DNA of 64,000 nucleotides from Burkholderiaceae bacterium (GCA_019236735.1 JAFAIM010000035.1:1-64000), one strand, 5' to 3'; positions 18,879 through 27,823 are shown, numbered from the stretch's first letter. The notes: generated from the letters alone by a model not told the origin. Made by a program: numbers and translations.

Positions 18879-19145
18879 TCAACCGCCCGCGATCGGCGGC
18901 CAGAGAGCCAGCGCATCGCCGCCGCTGAGCACGCGCCGCGAACGCTGAGATGGTGCGACGTAGACGCCGTTGACCAGCACCAGGTGCACCAAGCTACTGG
19001 GCAAGTGGAAGCGGTCGATCACCGATTGCACGTTGCTGCCGTCGGGAACCTCGATCTGCAGCTGGCCGTAATGCGGCCTGCGGCCGTTCGCGTCGCGCGG
19101 CAGATAGTCGGTCAGGTTCGCATGCAGCTTGAAAGTGATTTCCAT
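18879..19145 (-). CDS. aorD: MoaD/ThiS-like sulfur carrier of the aldehyde oxidoreductase operon
   Basis: The protein has 88 residues with a beta-grasp pattern: EITFKLHANLTDYLP, IEVPDGSNVQSVIDRF, LVLVNGVYVAPSQ, and an end in LWPPIAGG. The C-terminal Gly-Gly is what a MoaD/ThiS-type sulfur carrier needs for adenylation and thiocarboxylate formation. In molybdopterin synthesis MoaD gives the dithiolene sulfur. A dedicated copy inside a tungsten aldehyde oxidoreductase operon, as in Aromatoleum aromaticum, probably serves the tungsten cofactor. It lies 46 bases after the FAD subunit gene. Confidence 0.8.
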   Translation of the reverse strand: MEITFKLHANLTDYLPRDANGRRPHYGQLQIEVPDGSNVQSVIDRFHLPSSLVHLVLVNGVYVAPSQRSRRVLSGGDALALWPPIAGG

Positions 19146-19191
19146 CGGATGCCCGACCGCGCACCGAAGCCGGCGACAATCGCCAGCCGCC

Positions 19192-20460
19192 TCAGGCGGC
19201 TTTCAGGCCTCGGGACGACTGCGCCTGCACGCAGGCGAGATACGCTTCACTCAAAGCCAGTGGATCGGCCATCAGCCGTTTCTTCCAGCCGCCGAGTTTC
19301 GCGCGCGACTGGATCAATCCACGCAGCACACCGACGTTCTCGGTCAGGCCGATCGCATTGGCTCCTACCAGTACCTCACCATCGAATTCGAGGCGCACCA
19401 TTTTGTGGTTGGCTTCGTCCTGCTGCTCCACGTGGTCGCCACCCGCAACCCCTTCCCAGTTGCCAAACGAGCACGAGATCAAACCGAGCGTGTCGAGCAC
19501 GTTGATCTGCGTGACACAGGTCAGAGCATGCGCGCGCCCGATCATGTTGATCGCAGCGCAGTGGCCCTGGTCCGCGGCGTTGGGCTGGATCGCACTTACG
19601 ACGCGCCGCCCCAGCGACGGATCGAACGCTTCGGCACAGTCGCCCGCGGCATAGACGCCAGGCACGCTGGTCTGCATCCGCTCGTCGGTCAACACGCCCT
19701 GCCCGCACTGCACTCCGGAACCGGCCAAAAAGGCGATGTTCGGTTTCACCCCCGCTGCACAAATGACGAGCTCGGCGGCTACAGTCTGACCGTTGCTCAG
19801 TCGCACTGCCAGCGCTCCCGAGGATTGCCGCTCGATCGCCTCCACGCGGGTAGATGTGAATACCCGGATTCCCTTGGACTCGACCCAGCGCTTGATCATC
19901 GTGCCGGCGCCCTGCCCCATCATCCGCGGCACCATTCGATCGCCCATCTCGACGACGGTCAGCGATACACGGCGTTCGATCAGGGCCTCGAGGATGATGC
20001 AGCCGATGAACCCGGCGCCGATTTGCACCACGCGTGCCGACGGCGTTGCCAGGCGCATGATGTGGCGAGCGTCGGCGAGCGTCCAGCAGTTGTGAACTCC
20101 GGGTAGATCCGCGCCTGGGATCGGCAGTTTTGCCGGTTGCGATCCGGTCGCGATCAGCAGCCGGTCGAACGTCAACTCCTGGCCGCCGTCGAAGCTCACT
20201 TTGCGTGCGGCGGCGTCGACTTTGCTCGCGCGGTCGTCCCGCAGCGAGATCCGCAGCTTGGAAAAATGGCCGTCCTCCTTGCGCAGGTGCGTGCCGGCCT
20301 CCCCGATCTCGCCGGCGAGCAGGTACGGAATCGCCATCCTCGAGTAGGGCGGCTCCGGCTCGTCGCCGGCTAGCACGATGTCGTCCCCGGGGGCGTACCG
20401 GCGGATCGCTTCTGCGGCGATCACACCGGCCGGGCCGTTGCCCAGGACGACGTGCCTCAC
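19192..20460 (-). CDS. aorC: FAD/NAD-dependent oxidoreductase subunit of tungsten aldehyde oxidoreductase
   Basis: The protein has 422 residues. Dinucleotide-binding motifs are GNGPAGVIAAEAI at residue 8 and IGAGFIGCIILEAL near residue 147, with LLIATGSQPA and a later VYAAGDCAEAFD, the pattern of class I pyridine nucleotide-disulfide/NADH-rubredoxin reductases. In the Aromatoleum AorABC enzyme the FAD subunit exchanges electrons with NAD. Placement 27 bases after aorB supports that role here. It is expected to be cytoplasmic. Confidence 0.85.
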   Translation of the reverse strand: MRHVVLGNGPAGVIAAEAIRRYAPGDDIVLAGDEPEPPYSRMAIPYLLAGEIGEAGTHLRKEDGHFSKLRISLRDDRASKVDAAARKVSFDGGQELTFDRLLIATGSQPAKLPIPGADLPGVHNCWTLADARHIMRLATPSARVVQIGAGFIGCIILEALIERRVSLTVVEMGDRMVPRMMGQGAGTMIKRWVESKGIRVFTSTRVEAIERQSSGALAVRLSNGQTVAAELVICAAGVKPNIAFLAGSGVQCGQGVLTDERMQTSVPGVYAAGDCAEAFDPSLGRRVVSAIQPNAADQGHCAAINMIGRAHALTCVTQINVLDTLGLISCSFGNWEGVAGGDHVEQQDEANHKMVRLEFDGEVLVGANAIGLTENVGVLRGLIQSRAKLGGWKKRLMADPLALSEAYLACVQAQSSRGLKAA

Positions 20461-20487
20461 TCCTAGCCCACTCTCACGGAACCACTC

Positions 20488-22335
20488 TTACAAACCCAGT
20501 CGCGCGCGCGTTTGCGCGGTCGGGCGCCCCTCGGTGTCCCATCCGCGCACCTTGTAGTACTCCGGCAGCATCTTCGGCAGGCCGTTGACCAAACCCTTGG
20601 CCGGCCCGGTCTTTGCCGGCTCTTTTAACAGGCGCGGAGGCAGCGTGTCGTCCTTGGCGGTGAAGCCGGCGCGCAGGTTGAAGTCGCGTTCCATGTTCCA
20701 GATACGCTCGCCGATCTTGTTCAGTTCGTCCAACGTGAATTCATCGGAACATGCGGCAGCCAGTTGCGGCTGCACGTCCGCCAGCGTCCACGCGAAGCTC
20801 GTGAAGACGCACAGGCCGCTCGAATCCCACACCGCGGTTGCGTCCTGGAAAGCCTTGACCAGCTCTGCCTTGCCGTCGGTGACGAGCGGATCGGTCTTGA
20901 CCGGGATGCCGAGCACTTCGGAGGCGACCGTGTAGCTGCGAAGGTGACAGGCGCCGCGGTTGGAGGTGGCGTAGGTCAAACCCATTCCCTGGATGCCGCG
21001 CGAGTCATATGCGGGAAACTCCTGCCCTTTCACCGTCATCGACAACTCGGGGTGGCCGTATTTGGCGCACAGACGTTTGGAGCCCAGCCCGACTTCCTTG
21101 CCGAAGCCCTCACCGCGCCCGGTGACCTCGGCCAGGTATGTCAAGGCCTTGGCCGAGCCGAATGGCGCCTCGATGCCGATCTTCTCCTTCGTCAGCACTC
21201 CCATTTCGTACAACTCCATCACCGCGCCGACGGTGGCGCCGAACGAGATCGGATCCATTCCCTCCTCGTTGCAGATGAAGTTCGCGTAGGTCAGCGCTTC
21301 GAGGTCACCTACACCGTTGGCGCAGCCCAGCGCCCACGCCGCCTCGTACTCCAGGCCTCCGGAGGCTCCCCAGTACTCGGGCCGCGTTTTGACCGTGTAA
21401 TGCGTCTCGTCGATCTTGGAGATGCGGCCGCATGCGATCGTGCAGCCGAAGCAGGCCTGGTTGGTCACCAGGTTGGGCTTGCCGTCCGTCTTGCGCGGCT
21501 CGTGCATCGCCTCGCCGGAGATATCCTTAGCGTCTTCGAATTGCACGTCGCGGTGATTGCGTGTCGGCATCGCGCCGATTTCGTTGATCACGTTCATCAG
21601 CACCTGGGTGCCGTATTTCGGCAGGCCCTGGCCCGTCACCGGGTTGTTCGCCAGCACCTTCTTGGCCGCGGTCGTTGCAGCCATGAACGCCTTCGGATCG
21701 CGCACGTTGCCCACGCCTCTTGTCCCACGCACCGCGACCGCCTTCAGGTTCTTGCTGCCCATCACCGCGCCGACGCCCGAGCGGCCTGCGGCCCGGTGCA
21801 GGTCGTTGATGATCGCAGCGAACAGGCAGCCGGTCTCGCCCGCGCGCCCGATGCAGCTCACTCGCATCAGCGGATCCTGGTGTCGCGCCCGGATCGCAGG
21901 TTCGGTCTCCCAGGTGGACTTGCCCCAGATGTAGTCCGCATCGAGCAACTGCGCCTTGTCGTCCTCGATGCACAAGTACACCGGCTTGGGCGCCTTACCC
22001 TCGAAGATGATCATGTCCCAGCCGGCAAACTTCAGCTCCGCGCCCCAGTAGCCGCCGGAGTTCGAGCAGGCGATCGCGCCGGTCAGTGGTCCCTTGGTGA
22101 CCACCGAGTAGCGCCCGCCGGTCGAAGCCATCGTTCCAGTCAACGGCCCGGTGGTCCAGATGATCTTGTTGGCCGGTGACAGCGGATCGACCTTGGGGTC
22201 GACTTCCTCGATGAAATACTTCGTCGCCAGCCCGCGCTGGCCGATGTACTCACGCGCCCACTTGCGATTCAGCACCTCTTGCGTGCACGTGCCAGCGGTG
22301 AGGTTCACGCGCAGAACTTTCCCAGTCCACGACAT
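20488..22335 (-). CDS. aorB: tungsten-containing aldehyde ferredoxin oxidoreductase, catalytic subunit
   Basis: The protein has 615 residues, the family's usual length. It oxidises aldehydes to acids, or reduces acids in reverse, at a bis-pterin tungsten centre. The N-terminal domain shows GQRGLATKYFIEEVDP, GPLTGTMASTGGRYSVVTKGPLTGA and AGRSGVGAVMGSKNLKAV, which bind the pterins. Cluster ligands are CFGCTIAC (295, 298, 302) and a distant Cys 509 in SSGLCVF. The upstream AorA ferredoxin and downstream AorC flavoprotein match the NAD-linked bacterial type rather than the archaeal one. The nearby tungstate transporter supports tungsten over molybdenum. Confidence 0.93.
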   Translation of the reverse strand: MSWTGKVLRVNLTAGTCTQEVLNRKWAREYIGQRGLATKYFIEEVDPKVDPLSPANKIIWTTGPLTGTMASTGGRYSVVTKGPLTGAIACSNSGGYWGAELKFAGWDMIIFEGKAPKPVYLCIEDDKAQLLDADYIWGKSTWETEPAIRARHQDPLMRVSCIGRAGETGCLFAAIINDLHRAAGRSGVGAVMGSKNLKAVAVRGTRGVGNVRDPKAFMAATTAAKKVLANNPVTGQGLPKYGTQVLMNVINEIGAMPTRNHRDVQFEDAKDISGEAMHEPRKTDGKPNLVTNQACFGCTIACGRISKIDETHYTVKTRPEYWGASGGLEYEAAWALGCANGVGDLEALTYANFICNEEGMDPISFGATVGAVMELYEMGVLTKEKIGIEAPFGSAKALTYLAEVTGRGEGFGKEVGLGSKRLCAKYGHPELSMTVKGQEFPAYDSRGIQGMGLTYATSNRGACHLRSYTVASEVLGIPVKTDPLVTDGKAELVKAFQDATAVWDSSGLCVFTSFAWTLADVQPQLAAACSDEFTLDELNKIGERIWNMERDFNLRAGFTAKDDTLPPRLLKEPAKTGPAKGLVNGLPKMLPEYYKVRGWDTEGRPTAQTRARLGL

Positions 22336-22345
22336 GGTCGCCTCC

Positions 22346-22819
22346 TTACGGTTGCGGTTGGTTGCCGAGCTTGTCGGCCCACTGCTTCATCCGCTCCAAC
22401 CCGGTCCAGTCGGCATCGATGTAGGTGATGGCACCGGTCGGGCAAGCTTCGGCGCATGCGGGCTGGCCCCCGCATAGATCGCATTTCTGCACTTTGCCGG
22501 TGTCCTGCACGTAATTGACCGTTCCGAACGGGCAGGCGATCGTGCACACTTTGCAGCCCACGCAGACACTCTCCAGTACGACCTTGGCGCCCGTCGCGGC
22601 ATCGACCCGGATGGCGTCGACCGGGCACGCGTGCAGGCACCAGGCCTCGTCACACTGCGTGCAGGTATACGGCACTTTGCGGCCCGAATGGTGGAAGTCA
22701 AACACCTTGATTCGCGACTTGGCCGGGTTAAAAGTCCCGTAGTTCTCGTAGCTGCACGCCATTTCGCACTGCAAACATCCGGTGCATTTGTCGGGATTTA
22801 TATGCAGTGATTTCAGCAT
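22346..22819 (-). CDS. aorA: 4x[4Fe-4S] polyferredoxin subunit of aldehyde oxidoreductase
   Basis: The protein has 157 residues from the ATG at 22819; earlier starts would run into the divergent promoter region and add an unlikely proline-rich leader. Cysteine groups CTGCLQCEMAC, CTQCDEAWCLHACP, CVGCKVCTIACP and CDLCGGQPACAEACP can bind four [4Fe-4S] clusters. In AorABC-type enzymes this subunit wires the tungsten centre to the flavin. It is the first gene of the minus-strand operon and divergent from the ModE-like regulator. Confidence 0.9.
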   Translation of the reverse strand: MLKSLHINPDKCTGCLQCEMACSYENYGTFNPAKSRIKVFDFHHSGRKVPYTCTQCDEAWCLHACPVDAIRVDAATGAKVVLESVCVGCKVCTIACPFGTVNYVQDTGKVQKCDLCGGQPACAEACPTGAITYIDADWTGLERMKQWADKLGNQPQP

Positions 22820-22934
22820 CCGCGTCTCCAGGTAAGTGGCCCGGTCAGCCTCGAGCTGCCGCGCCGGCGCCGCGCAGCCGCACGGGGGGCGCAGCCCCGT
22901 TTTCGTGGAAAATGCGGCCAGGCATCCGCCGATC
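22820..22934. promoter_or_regulatory. divergent aorA-modE promoter region
   Basis: This 115-base intergenic stretch between divergent genes is very GC-rich. A hairpin ACGGGG-7-CCCCGT lies in its middle (about 22881-22900). No ModE-like palindrome was found here, unlike upstream of tupA. Promoter boxes cannot be placed. Confidence 0.35.
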
Positions 22935-23309
22935 ATGACCATTCCGACCGTTGTCGACCCGCCGCTCACCATCGATCTGGGCCTGCGAATTCATCTGGGC
23001 GACCAGATCGCGATCGGGCCCGGCAAGGCGCAGCTGCTCGACTCGATCCGCCGCACCGGCTCGATCTCGGCCGCTGGCCGGGAAATGGGTGTGAGCTACA
23101 AGCATGCTTGGCTGCTGGTCGATTCGATGAACGTGTGTTTCCGCGGCCCGCTCGTCGAGGCGGTCAAGGGCGGCAAGCGCGGCGGCGGCGCCTCCTTGAC
23201 CTCGCTTGGAATCGAGGTGTTGGAGTGCTACCGTTCCATGCAGGCGCTGGCGGCAGAAGCAATTCGTCCAGAGGTCGCAAAATTCAAGCGGCGCATCCAG
23301 GAAAGCTAG
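22935..23309 (+). CDS. ModE-type N-terminal DNA-binding protein (tungstate/molybdate regulator)
   Basis: The protein has 124 residues from the ATG at 22935. It corresponds to the ModE winged helix domain only: LGDQIAIGPGKAQLLDSIRRTG, SISAAGREMGVSYKHAWLLVDSMN, then the wing with FRGPLVEAVKGGKRGGGASLT. The C-terminal TOBE/molbindin metal-binding part of full ModE is absent, so oxyanion sensing must occur differently or through another protein. It stands divergent from aorA and 80 bases upstream of tupA, so control of aor and tup genes is the obvious inference. A similar single-domain design is known for TunR-like tungstate regulators. Confidence 0.82.
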   Translation: MTIPTVVDPPLTIDLGLRIHLGDQIAIGPGKAQLLDSIRRTGSISAAGREMGVSYKHAWLLVDSMNVCFRGPLVEAVKGGKRGGGASLTSLGIEVLECYRSMQALAAEAIRPEVAKFKRRIQES

Positions 23310-23351
23310 CCCGGTTTACGACAGCTCGTTCTGCCCTCGCCTCTCTCCCAA

Positions 23352-23377
23352 GCGATATTACCTTTTCACTATATCGC
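23352..23377. promoter_or_regulatory. ModE-like inverted repeat upstream of tupA
   Basis: Perfect arms GCGATAT (23352-23358) and ATATCGC (23371-23377) flank a 12-base AT-rich spacer, in otherwise GC-rich DNA. It lies between the ModE-like gene and tupA. The shape recalls ModE operators, which have CG(T/A)TATA-type half sites, but the spacing does not match the canonical TATAT-N7-TAYAT exactly. It probably is the operator of tupABC. Confidence 0.55.
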
Positions 23378-23389
23378 GCACTCCCAGCG

Positions 23390-24193
23390 GTGTCGAGTGC
23401 GCTGTTCTGCGCTCTTGCCCTGATCGGCTCAGCCACGGGCGTGGCCGCGCAGGATCTGCGGTTGGCCACCACCACCAGCACCGACAACTCGGGGCTGTTG
23501 CGCGCGCTGCTGCCTCAGTTCGAAAGCAAGTACCACGTCGCCGTGCGAGTGATCGCGGTCGGCACCGGCAAGGCGCTGAAGCTCGGCCAGAACGGCGATG
23601 CCGACGTGCTGCTGGTGCACGCGCCAAAGGCCGAGGAGGAGTGGATGGCGGCCGGTTACGGCGTCGATCGGCGCAAAGTGATGCACAACGACTTCATCGT
23701 GGTCGGTCCGGCAGCCGATCCGGCCGGGGTGCGTGGAATGACCGACGCAATCGCGGCGTTCAAGCGTATCGCGGACAAAGGAGCCAAGTTCATCTCGCGC
23801 GGGGACGATTCGGGAACGGACAAGATGGAAAAGAGCTACTGGCCGCTGGCAGGGGTCTCGCCCGCCGGGAAGCCGTGGTACGTATCTGCGGGCAGGGGAA
23901 TGGGCGAGGTGCTGACGATGGCTTCGGAGTTGCAGGGCTACACGCTGACCGATCGAGGCACATACGCGGCGTACCGCGCCAAGAGCGGCTTACAGATCCT
24001 GGTCGAGCACGATCCGAGGATGTTCAATCCGTACCACGTGATGGCGGTCAATCCTGCCAGGTATCCCGACATCAACCACCGTGGCGCCATCGAGTTCGAG
24101 GACTGGCTGACCTCGCCCGAGGGCCAGCAGGCGATCGCGGCGTTCCGGATCGAAGGCGAGCAGCTCTTCTTCCCCGATGTGCAGGGCCACTGA
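23390..24193 (+). CDS. tupA: tungstate ABC transporter, substrate-binding protein
   Basis: The protein has 267 residues from the GTG at 23390, the only plausible start after the upstream gene ends at 23309; the open frame extends back inside that gene. The signal peptide (LFCALALIGSATGVAAQ) precedes LRLATTTSTDNSGLL, the hallmark TTTS-T start of TupA. GTGKALKLGQNGDADVLLVH and FISRGDDSGTDKMEKSYW supply the oxyanion-binding loops. TupA binds tungstate with very high affinity in the periplasm. It is followed by permease and ATPase genes. The gene is probably regulated by the inverted repeat just upstream. Confidence 0.88.
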   Translation: MSSALFCALALIGSATGVAAQDLRLATTTSTDNSGLLRALLPQFESKYHVAVRVIAVGTGKALKLGQNGDADVLLVHAPKAEEEWMAAGYGVDRRKVMHNDFIVVGPAADPAGVRGMTDAIAAFKRIADKGAKFISRGDDSGTDKMEKSYWPLAGVSPAGKPWYVSAGRGMGEVLTMASELQGYTLTDRGTYAAYRAKSGLQILVEHDPRMFNPYHVMAVNPARYPDINHRGAIEFEDWLTSPEGQQAIAAFRIEGEQLFFPDVQGH

Positions 24194-24276
24194 TCCAGGA
24201 ATCCGAAGCCGGCGACCGCGTCATTCGAAGTGCTGGGTCGGTCGCGCCGGGTCCGAGGCGCGGTCAAACAATTGAT

Positions 24277-24972
24277 ATGGACTTATTCGCGACCACTCGA
24301 CAGGCGTTCGTGCTGCTGTTCAGCGGCGATCCAGACCTATGGGCGATCATTCTCGTCTCGATCAAGGTATCGCTGGCGGCGATGCTGATTGCAACGCCGT
24401 GGGCGATCGCGATCGGCTACCTGCTCGCCGTGTCGTCGTTTCGCGGCCGCACGCTGCTGATCCAGCTGAACCAGGGACTACTCGCCTCTCCCACTGTAGT
24501 GATCGGCCTCGTGCTGTACCTGCTGCTTTCGCGGCAGGGGCTGTTCGGTTCATTGCACGTGTTGTTCACGCGCCAGGCGATGGTGATCGGCCAGGTGATC
24601 ATCGCTCTGCCCGTGCTGGTGGCCTTCACGCTGTCTGCGGTCCAGTCGGCCGACCCGCGCGTGCACGAAACGACCCTCTCGCTAGGGGCGAGCGGCCTGA
24701 AGACCGCGCTCACGACACTGTCGGAGGTTCGCTTCGGCGTGATGGCGGCCGTATTTTCCGCCTTCGGCCGGGTGGTTTCGGAGATCGGCTGCTCGCTGAT
24801 GGTGGGCGGCAATATCGCGGGATTCACCCGCAACATCCCGACCGCGATCGCATTGGAAACGAGCAAGGGTGAATTTGCGGAAGGCGTCGCGCTCGGCTTC
24901 GTGCTGCTCGCGCTCGCGCTGCTTGTGAACTTCTCGTTGGCGTTCTTGCAAGGCGGAGGCGGACTGCGATGA
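24277..24972 (+). CDS. tupB: tungstate ABC transporter, permease
   Basis: The protein has 231 residues from the ATG at 24277; the frame is open further upstream but only over tupA. It has five or six membrane segments and the permease loop EVRFGVMAAVFSAFGRVVSEIGCSLMVGGNI, which contacts the ATPase. The start DLFATTRQAFVLLFSGDPDLW is typical of TupB. The last four bases overlap tupC, so the two are translationally coupled. Confidence 0.9.
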   Translation: MDLFATTRQAFVLLFSGDPDLWAIILVSIKVSLAAMLIATPWAIAIGYLLAVSSFRGRTLLIQLNQGLLASPTVVIGLVLYLLLSRQGLFGSLHVLFTRQAMVIGQVIIALPVLVAFTLSAVQSADPRVHETTLSLGASGLKTALTTLSEVRFGVMAAVFSAFGRVVSEIGCSLMVGGNIAGFTRNIPTAIALETSKGEFAEGVALGFVLLALALLVNFSLAFLQGGGGLR

Positions 24973-25748
24973 ACGAGGCGACAGCGCGCGACGAGCCGCT
25001 GCTCGCGATCGAGGCAATCCGCAAGCGCTTCGGCGCGCGCACGGTGCTCGACCTTGCCGGCCTGAGTTTGCATGCAGGCGGCAGCTATGCCCTCACCGGC
25101 GACAACGGCGCCGGCAAGACGACCCTGTTGCGAGTGATTGCCGGGCTGGAGACAGCCGAGGTCGAGAGCGCGCGCTATCGGGGGCGGGTCGTGGATCTGC
25201 TCGCTTACCCCGACTGGCTGCGCCGCGAGGTCATTTACGTGCACCAGCATCCGTATCTGTTCAGCACCAACATTCGCGACAACATCGGCTACGGGCTGAA
25301 AGTACGCGGCACGGCGCGTCGCGAACGCCAGCGCCTGGTGGAGGAAGCGATACGCTGGGCACGCGTCGAGCATTTGCTGGACTCGCCGGTGCGCAAACTA
25401 TCGGCCGGCGAAAAGCAGCGTGTGGCGTTGGCACGAGCGCGTGTACTGCAGCCGCGGCTGTTCCTACTGGATGAGCCGACCGCCAATTTGGATCGCGAAT
25501 CACGCCAGCAGACGATCTCGCTGATCCGCGACCTGTGCGATGCGGACGGCGCCGTGTTGATCGCGTGCCACGACCCGGAGATCATTCAGTTACCGGGAAT
25601 GCTCCGCCTGCATCTGCGGGGCGGCCGCATCGAGCATCGCTGGAGTCCGTTGTCGCCGCAACAGCAGCAGGGTGATTCGGCTGCGTCCGATGAAGCCCGA
25701 CCGGGTCTTGCCGAAGGCTTGCACTGGCAACCGGTAGCGAACGACTAG
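24969..25748 (+). CDS. tupC: tungstate ABC transporter, ATP-binding protein
   Basis: The protein has 259 residues. Walker A is GDNGAGKT (44-51), the signature is KLSAGEKQRVALARA, and Walker B is RLFLLDEPTANLD, followed by the switch His in LIACHDPEI. It energises tungstate uptake with TupAB. It overlaps tupB by four bases. There is no C-terminal TOBE domain, as usual for TupC. Confidence 0.92.
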   Translation: MNEATARDEPLLAIEAIRKRFGARTVLDLAGLSLHAGGSYALTGDNGAGKTTLLRVIAGLETAEVESARYRGRVVDLLAYPDWLRREVIYVHQHPYLFSTNIRDNIGYGLKVRGTARRERQRLVEEAIRWARVEHLLDSPVRKLSAGEKQRVALARARVLQPRLFLLDEPTANLDRESRQQTISLIRDLCDADGAVLIACHDPEIIQLPGMLRLHLRGGRIEHRWSPLSPQQQQGDSAASDEARPGLAEGLHWQPVAND

Positions 25749-25898
25749 CGAGCCGGACAGGACACGATCCAGTCGCGTACCACTATTACGGCACACGACA
25801 CAGTCCCGTCACGTGCTTTGTACTCGCGACGTAGCGACACGATCCCGTCACCTGGCATCACTAGCGTCTGCGCCACCACCACATGAATGGAGGGTGAC
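25749..25898. promoter_or_regulatory. upstream region of the phosphoesterase gene with direct repeats
   Basis: The word GACACGATCC occurs at 25761-25770 and 25836-25845, 75 bases apart, and CCCGTCAC occurs twice (about 25805 and 25844). These direct repeats lie just before the phosphoesterase gene and could be regulator sites. A strong ribosome site GGAGGG at 25889-25894 serves the GTG at 25899. Confidence 0.4.
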
Positions 25899-27797
25899 GT
25901 GACGCCGAAATTCCGACTCATCCAAGCGGGCGTAGCTCTGCTTGCTTTCACTCTAGGGGCAACCGCCTCCCGCGCTGAATCCGATGAGCACTCGACCGCG
26001 ACGCCGATCAAACATGTGATCGTGCTGATCGGAGAGAACCGTACGTTCGACAACATTTTCGGCACCTATCAGCCGAAGGAAGGACAGTCGGTCTCCAACC
26101 TGCTGTCCAAGGGAATTGTTATGTCGTCGGGCGCTGCCGGTCCGAACGCCGCCCTTTCCCAGCAATACCAGATCAATCAGCCGTTCCCGAGCAAGTACTT
26201 CATCGATGCGCTGATGACCGCGGGGAAGACGCCCTATACGAATCTGCCGGCTCCCAACACCGCCTATGTGCCAACCGCTGCGGCTGGCCTGATCCAGGGA
26301 CAGGGCCCGTTCGATCCGACCGACGTGCCGGACTCGTTGCTGGCGATACTGGAGCCGTCGTTCGAAACAGAAGATCTTGGCCTGTTCCGGACCGGAGCCT
26401 CGGGATTGCCGCAGTTTTCGACCGACACGCGGATCATCAACGCGACGGGCAATTCCTCGTTCCGAATCACCAGTGCCGCGCTGCCGTACGACAGCTATAC
26501 CGGAGACATGGTGCACCGCCTGTTCCACATGTGGCAGCAGTCGGATTGCGACGTGTCCAACGCCACGCCGAGCAATCCGTCGGGCTGTTTGAACGATCTG
26601 TACCCGTTCGTCGGCGTCGCACGCAACGACGGCTCGGGTAGCAACGCGATGGGGTTCTACGACATTCAAAAGGGCGACGCGCCGGTGTTCAAGCACCTTG
26701 CCGACGAGTTCACCTTGAACGACAACTACCATCAACCAGTGATGGGCGGAACCGCGGTCCAGCACATCATGCTCGGCACCGCCGATGCGATCTATTGGGA
26801 GAGCTTCCAGGGAATAATGCAGCCCCCCGCCGCCAGCGTTGCCGATCCAGACCCGAAATCGACGACCAACGTCGCGTTCACGGCCGACAAGGCGTGGACC
26901 AACTGCTCCGATGCGTCGCAGCCCGGAATTGCCGCGATCGTCAACTACCTGGCGACTCTTCCTTGGAATCCGGCGCCCAACTGTGACAGCGGCCACTTTT
27001 ACATGATCAACAACCTCAGCCCCGGCACCTTGCCGAACGGCACGATCGACGCGGCCAGCATCCTGACCGGCAGCAAAGTTCCGCCTTCGAGCCTGCGAAC
27101 CATCGGCGATGCACTGAACGACAAAAACATCTCGTGGGCCTACTACGGCGGAGGCTTCGACGCGGCGGTGCGCGTTGCGAACGGCTCGACCGTTCCGGTC
27201 GACCTGGTCGCTGGTGGAAACTACTGCGATATCTGCAACCCGTTTTCCTACGCCAGCTCGATCATGGACGACGCGACGCAGCGCTCGAAACACATCAAGG
27301 ATGCGATTGATTTCTTCAACCAGCTCGACCAGGGCGACCTGCCGTCGGTCGCTTACGTGAAGCCGGACAGCCTGGTCGACGGCCACCCGGCAAGCTCGAA
27401 GCTCGACCTGTTCGAAGCGATGCTGGAAAACATCGTCGACAAGCTGAAAGCCCAGCCGGAGCTGTTCAGCGACACGGTGCTATTCGTCACGTTTGACGAA
27501 GGCGGCGGCTACTGGGACTCCGGTACGTTTACGCCACTCGATTTCTTCGGCGATGGTCCCCGGATACCGCTGGTTGTGGTGTCGCCGTACGCGCGCGGAG
27601 GCAAGGTGGTTCACAGCTACAACGACCACGCCTCGGTCGTGAAATTCATCGAGCGCAATTGGGGTCTGAAGCCGCTGACCAGCCGCAGCCGCGACAATCT
27701 GCCCAATCCGATGATGAGCGCGGCGAACCCGTACGTGCCGACCAACATTCCGGCAGTCGGCGATCTGTTCGACATGTTCGACTTCAGCCACCACTGA
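25899..27797 (+). CDS. exported phosphoesterase/phospholipase C family protein
   Basis: The protein has 632 residues from the GTG at 25899, chosen because GGAGGG lies 5 bases before it; an ATG at 25887 contains part of that site. A signal peptide (GVALLAFTLGATASRA) leads to IKHVIVLIGENRTFDNIFGTY, the metal-binding signature of the phosphoesterase family that includes phospholipase C and acid phosphatase AcpA. NDNYHQPVMGGT and LFVTFDEGGGYWD plus a C-terminal NDHASVVKFIERNWGL complete the active site. It probably releases phosphate from organic esters outside the cytoplasm. It follows tupC by 150 bases and probably has its own promoter. Confidence 0.85.
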   Translation: MTPKFRLIQAGVALLAFTLGATASRAESDEHSTATPIKHVIVLIGENRTFDNIFGTYQPKEGQSVSNLLSKGIVMSSGAAGPNAALSQQYQINQPFPSKYFIDALMTAGKTPYTNLPAPNTAYVPTAAAGLIQGQGPFDPTDVPDSLLAILEPSFETEDLGLFRTGASGLPQFSTDTRIINATGNSSFRITSAALPYDSYTGDMVHRLFHMWQQSDCDVSNATPSNPSGCLNDLYPFVGVARNDGSGSNAMGFYDIQKGDAPVFKHLADEFTLNDNYHQPVMGGTAVQHIMLGTADAIYWESFQGIMQPPAASVADPDPKSTTNVAFTADKAWTNCSDASQPGIAAIVNYLATLPWNPAPNCDSGHFYMINNLSPGTLPNGTIDAASILTGSKVPPSSLRTIGDALNDKNISWAYYGGGFDAAVRVANGSTVPVDLVAGGNYCDICNPFSYASSIMDDATQRSKHIKDAIDFFNQLDQGDLPSVAYVKPDSLVDGHPASSKLDLFEAMLENIVDKLKAQPELFSDTVLFVTFDEGGGYWDSGTFTPLDFFGDGPRIPLVVVSPYARGGKVVHSYNDHASVVKFIERNWGLKPLTSRSRDNLPNPMMSAANPYVPTNIPAVGDLFDMFDFSHH

Positions 27798-27823
27798 GCC
27801 GCGGTCTCGAGGTGCAGCGCGAG

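Noticed and set aside
20764-22179. 471-codon open frame antisense to aorB
   Set aside because: It is a shadow of a well-supported tungsten enzyme gene.
22820-22934. ModE operator in front of aorA
   Set aside because: No palindrome with TATAT-type arms was found; the region is uniformly GC-rich.
25953-27386. 477-codon open frame antisense to the phosphoesterase gene
   Set aside because: It lies fully inside a confidently assigned gene on the other strand and has no recognisable domain.
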